Source: Elusimicrobia bacterium CG_4_9_14_3_um_filter_62_55 (GTDB lineage: Bacteria > Elusimicrobiota > Elusimicrobia > UBA1565). From it: DNA of 62,341 nucleotides. The notes under the pieces are model-generated. The model ran no database searches and was not told where the DNA came from. It saw nothing but the letters and a program-made list of their open reading frames with translations. The stretch covers positions 1 to 62,341 of the forward strand of contig PFUL01000195.1 in the NCBI GenBank assembly GCA_002790095.1, read 5' to 3'. Positions 62,224-62,341 of this stretch are shown in pieces. The position numbers and the translations under genes were made by a program. How positions within the stretch are numbered: position 1 is the first letter of the stretch; every line of letters begins with the position of its first letter.

Positions 62224-62237
62224 GGCCATACTGTTGC
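62224..62237 (+). promoter_or_regulatory. divergent sigma-54-type promoter
   Basis: GGCCATACTGTTGC followed by TATG. The predicted start near 62249 is 2 nt before an ATG at 62251, the same leaderless geometry as elsewhere. The gene it should drive is cut almost at once by intron-like sequence. Confidence 0.62.
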
Positions 62238-62255
62238 TATGACTTTTGTCATGTC

Positions 62256-62341
62256 GTGCCCTGAAAGCTGTGCCTGGCCAGCGGGTGAAAGTCCCGCCGG
62301 GGTAAGTGCCGAGACGCCCCGTAGCAGACCCGAGTAGGGAT
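62256..62341 (+). mobile_element. 5' end of a probable group II intron, continuing beyond the window
   Basis: Starts GTGCCCTGAAAGC, like the GTGYG 5' end of group II introns, and contains CCAGCGGGTGAAAGTCCCGC (62277-62296), a stem-loop typical of intron domain I in bacteria that carry a reverse transcriptase (LtrA-type). A second hairpin GGGG...CCCC (62297-62320) follows. The reverse transcriptase and 3' end lie outside, so this is partial. It would interrupt a gene at its fifth base after ATG 62251. Confidence 0.62.

Noticed and set aside
1-62341. CRISPR arrays, rRNA genes and tRNA genes
   Set aside because: No regularly spaced direct repeats, rRNA segments or tRNA cloverleaf sequences were found by eye.

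Overview
The window is GC-rich, densely coding DNA from a Gram-negative-type bacterium: it has outer-membrane barrels, Tat and Sec exported proteins and many periplasmic c-type cytochromes. Its gene content centres on anaerobic or nitrogen-oxide respiration. Nitrite-oxidoreductase-like NxrAB, a NapA-like enzyme, alternative complex III, a tetraheme/FeS/NrfD quinone module and a sigma-54-like regulator sit together. This combination fits an uncultured groundwater lineage such as Elusimicrobiota, but that placement is an inference; no rRNA or tRNA gene is visible to settle it.

Layout. 1-7578: 5'-truncated pyruvate:ferredoxin oxidoreductase, a dihydroorotate-dehydrogenase-like flavoprotein and the system II cytochrome c maturation pair ResB/CcsA. 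7579-12411: an outer-membrane MtrB/PioB-like barrel that has lost its 5' end, then a tetraheme cytochrome/FeS/NrfD module resembling the Geobacter Cbc4 quinone:cytochrome oxidoreductase. 12424-16685 (minus): a NapC/NrfH-like tetraheme cytochrome, a cyclic-nucleotide-binding-fold protein, and an NtrC-type activator with its PAS histidine kinase. 16785-21036: a divergent RpoN-like sigma factor, a CBS protein, an acetyl-CoA hydrolase/transferase-GNAT fusion and a YwiC-like membrane protein. 21057-24233: a fused E1 alpha/beta, a short E2 and a small acyl-carrier-like protein. 24269-29493 (minus): acetyltransferase-like protein, polysaccharide deacetylase, porin, Rrf2 regulator, tryptophanase. 29564-34068: tatA, mobA, moaA and a NapA-like molybdoenzyme. 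34269-41046: NxrA, a 92-residue protein, NxrB, a NarJ/TorD chaperone and an NxrC-like haem protein. 41118-55115: NapG/NapH/NapF-like ferredoxins, then alternative complex III actABCDEF with an enlarged cytochrome ActE. 55112-60445: a radical-SAM cluster with unusual fusions. 60345-62341: toxin-antitoxin pair, a large palindrome, a diiron protein and the 5' end of a probable group II intron.

The unifying signal is a promoter motif, GG-N10-GC with a -12 side reading mostly YGTTGCT. It lies in front of nearly every transcription unit from 9587 onward (eleven good copies, one weak one). It matches the sigma-54 -24/-12 architecture, and the window encodes both a degenerate RpoN homologue and its NtrC-type activator. 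In eight of the eleven good copies (nine of twelve with the weak one) the predicted transcription start lies only 1-5 bases before the start codon, which would give leaderless or nearly leaderless mRNAs. The picture is a single sigma-54-like regulon in which cofactor supply (Tat, MobA, MoaA), the molybdoenzymes, quinone oxidoreductases and ancillary metabolism are switched on together.
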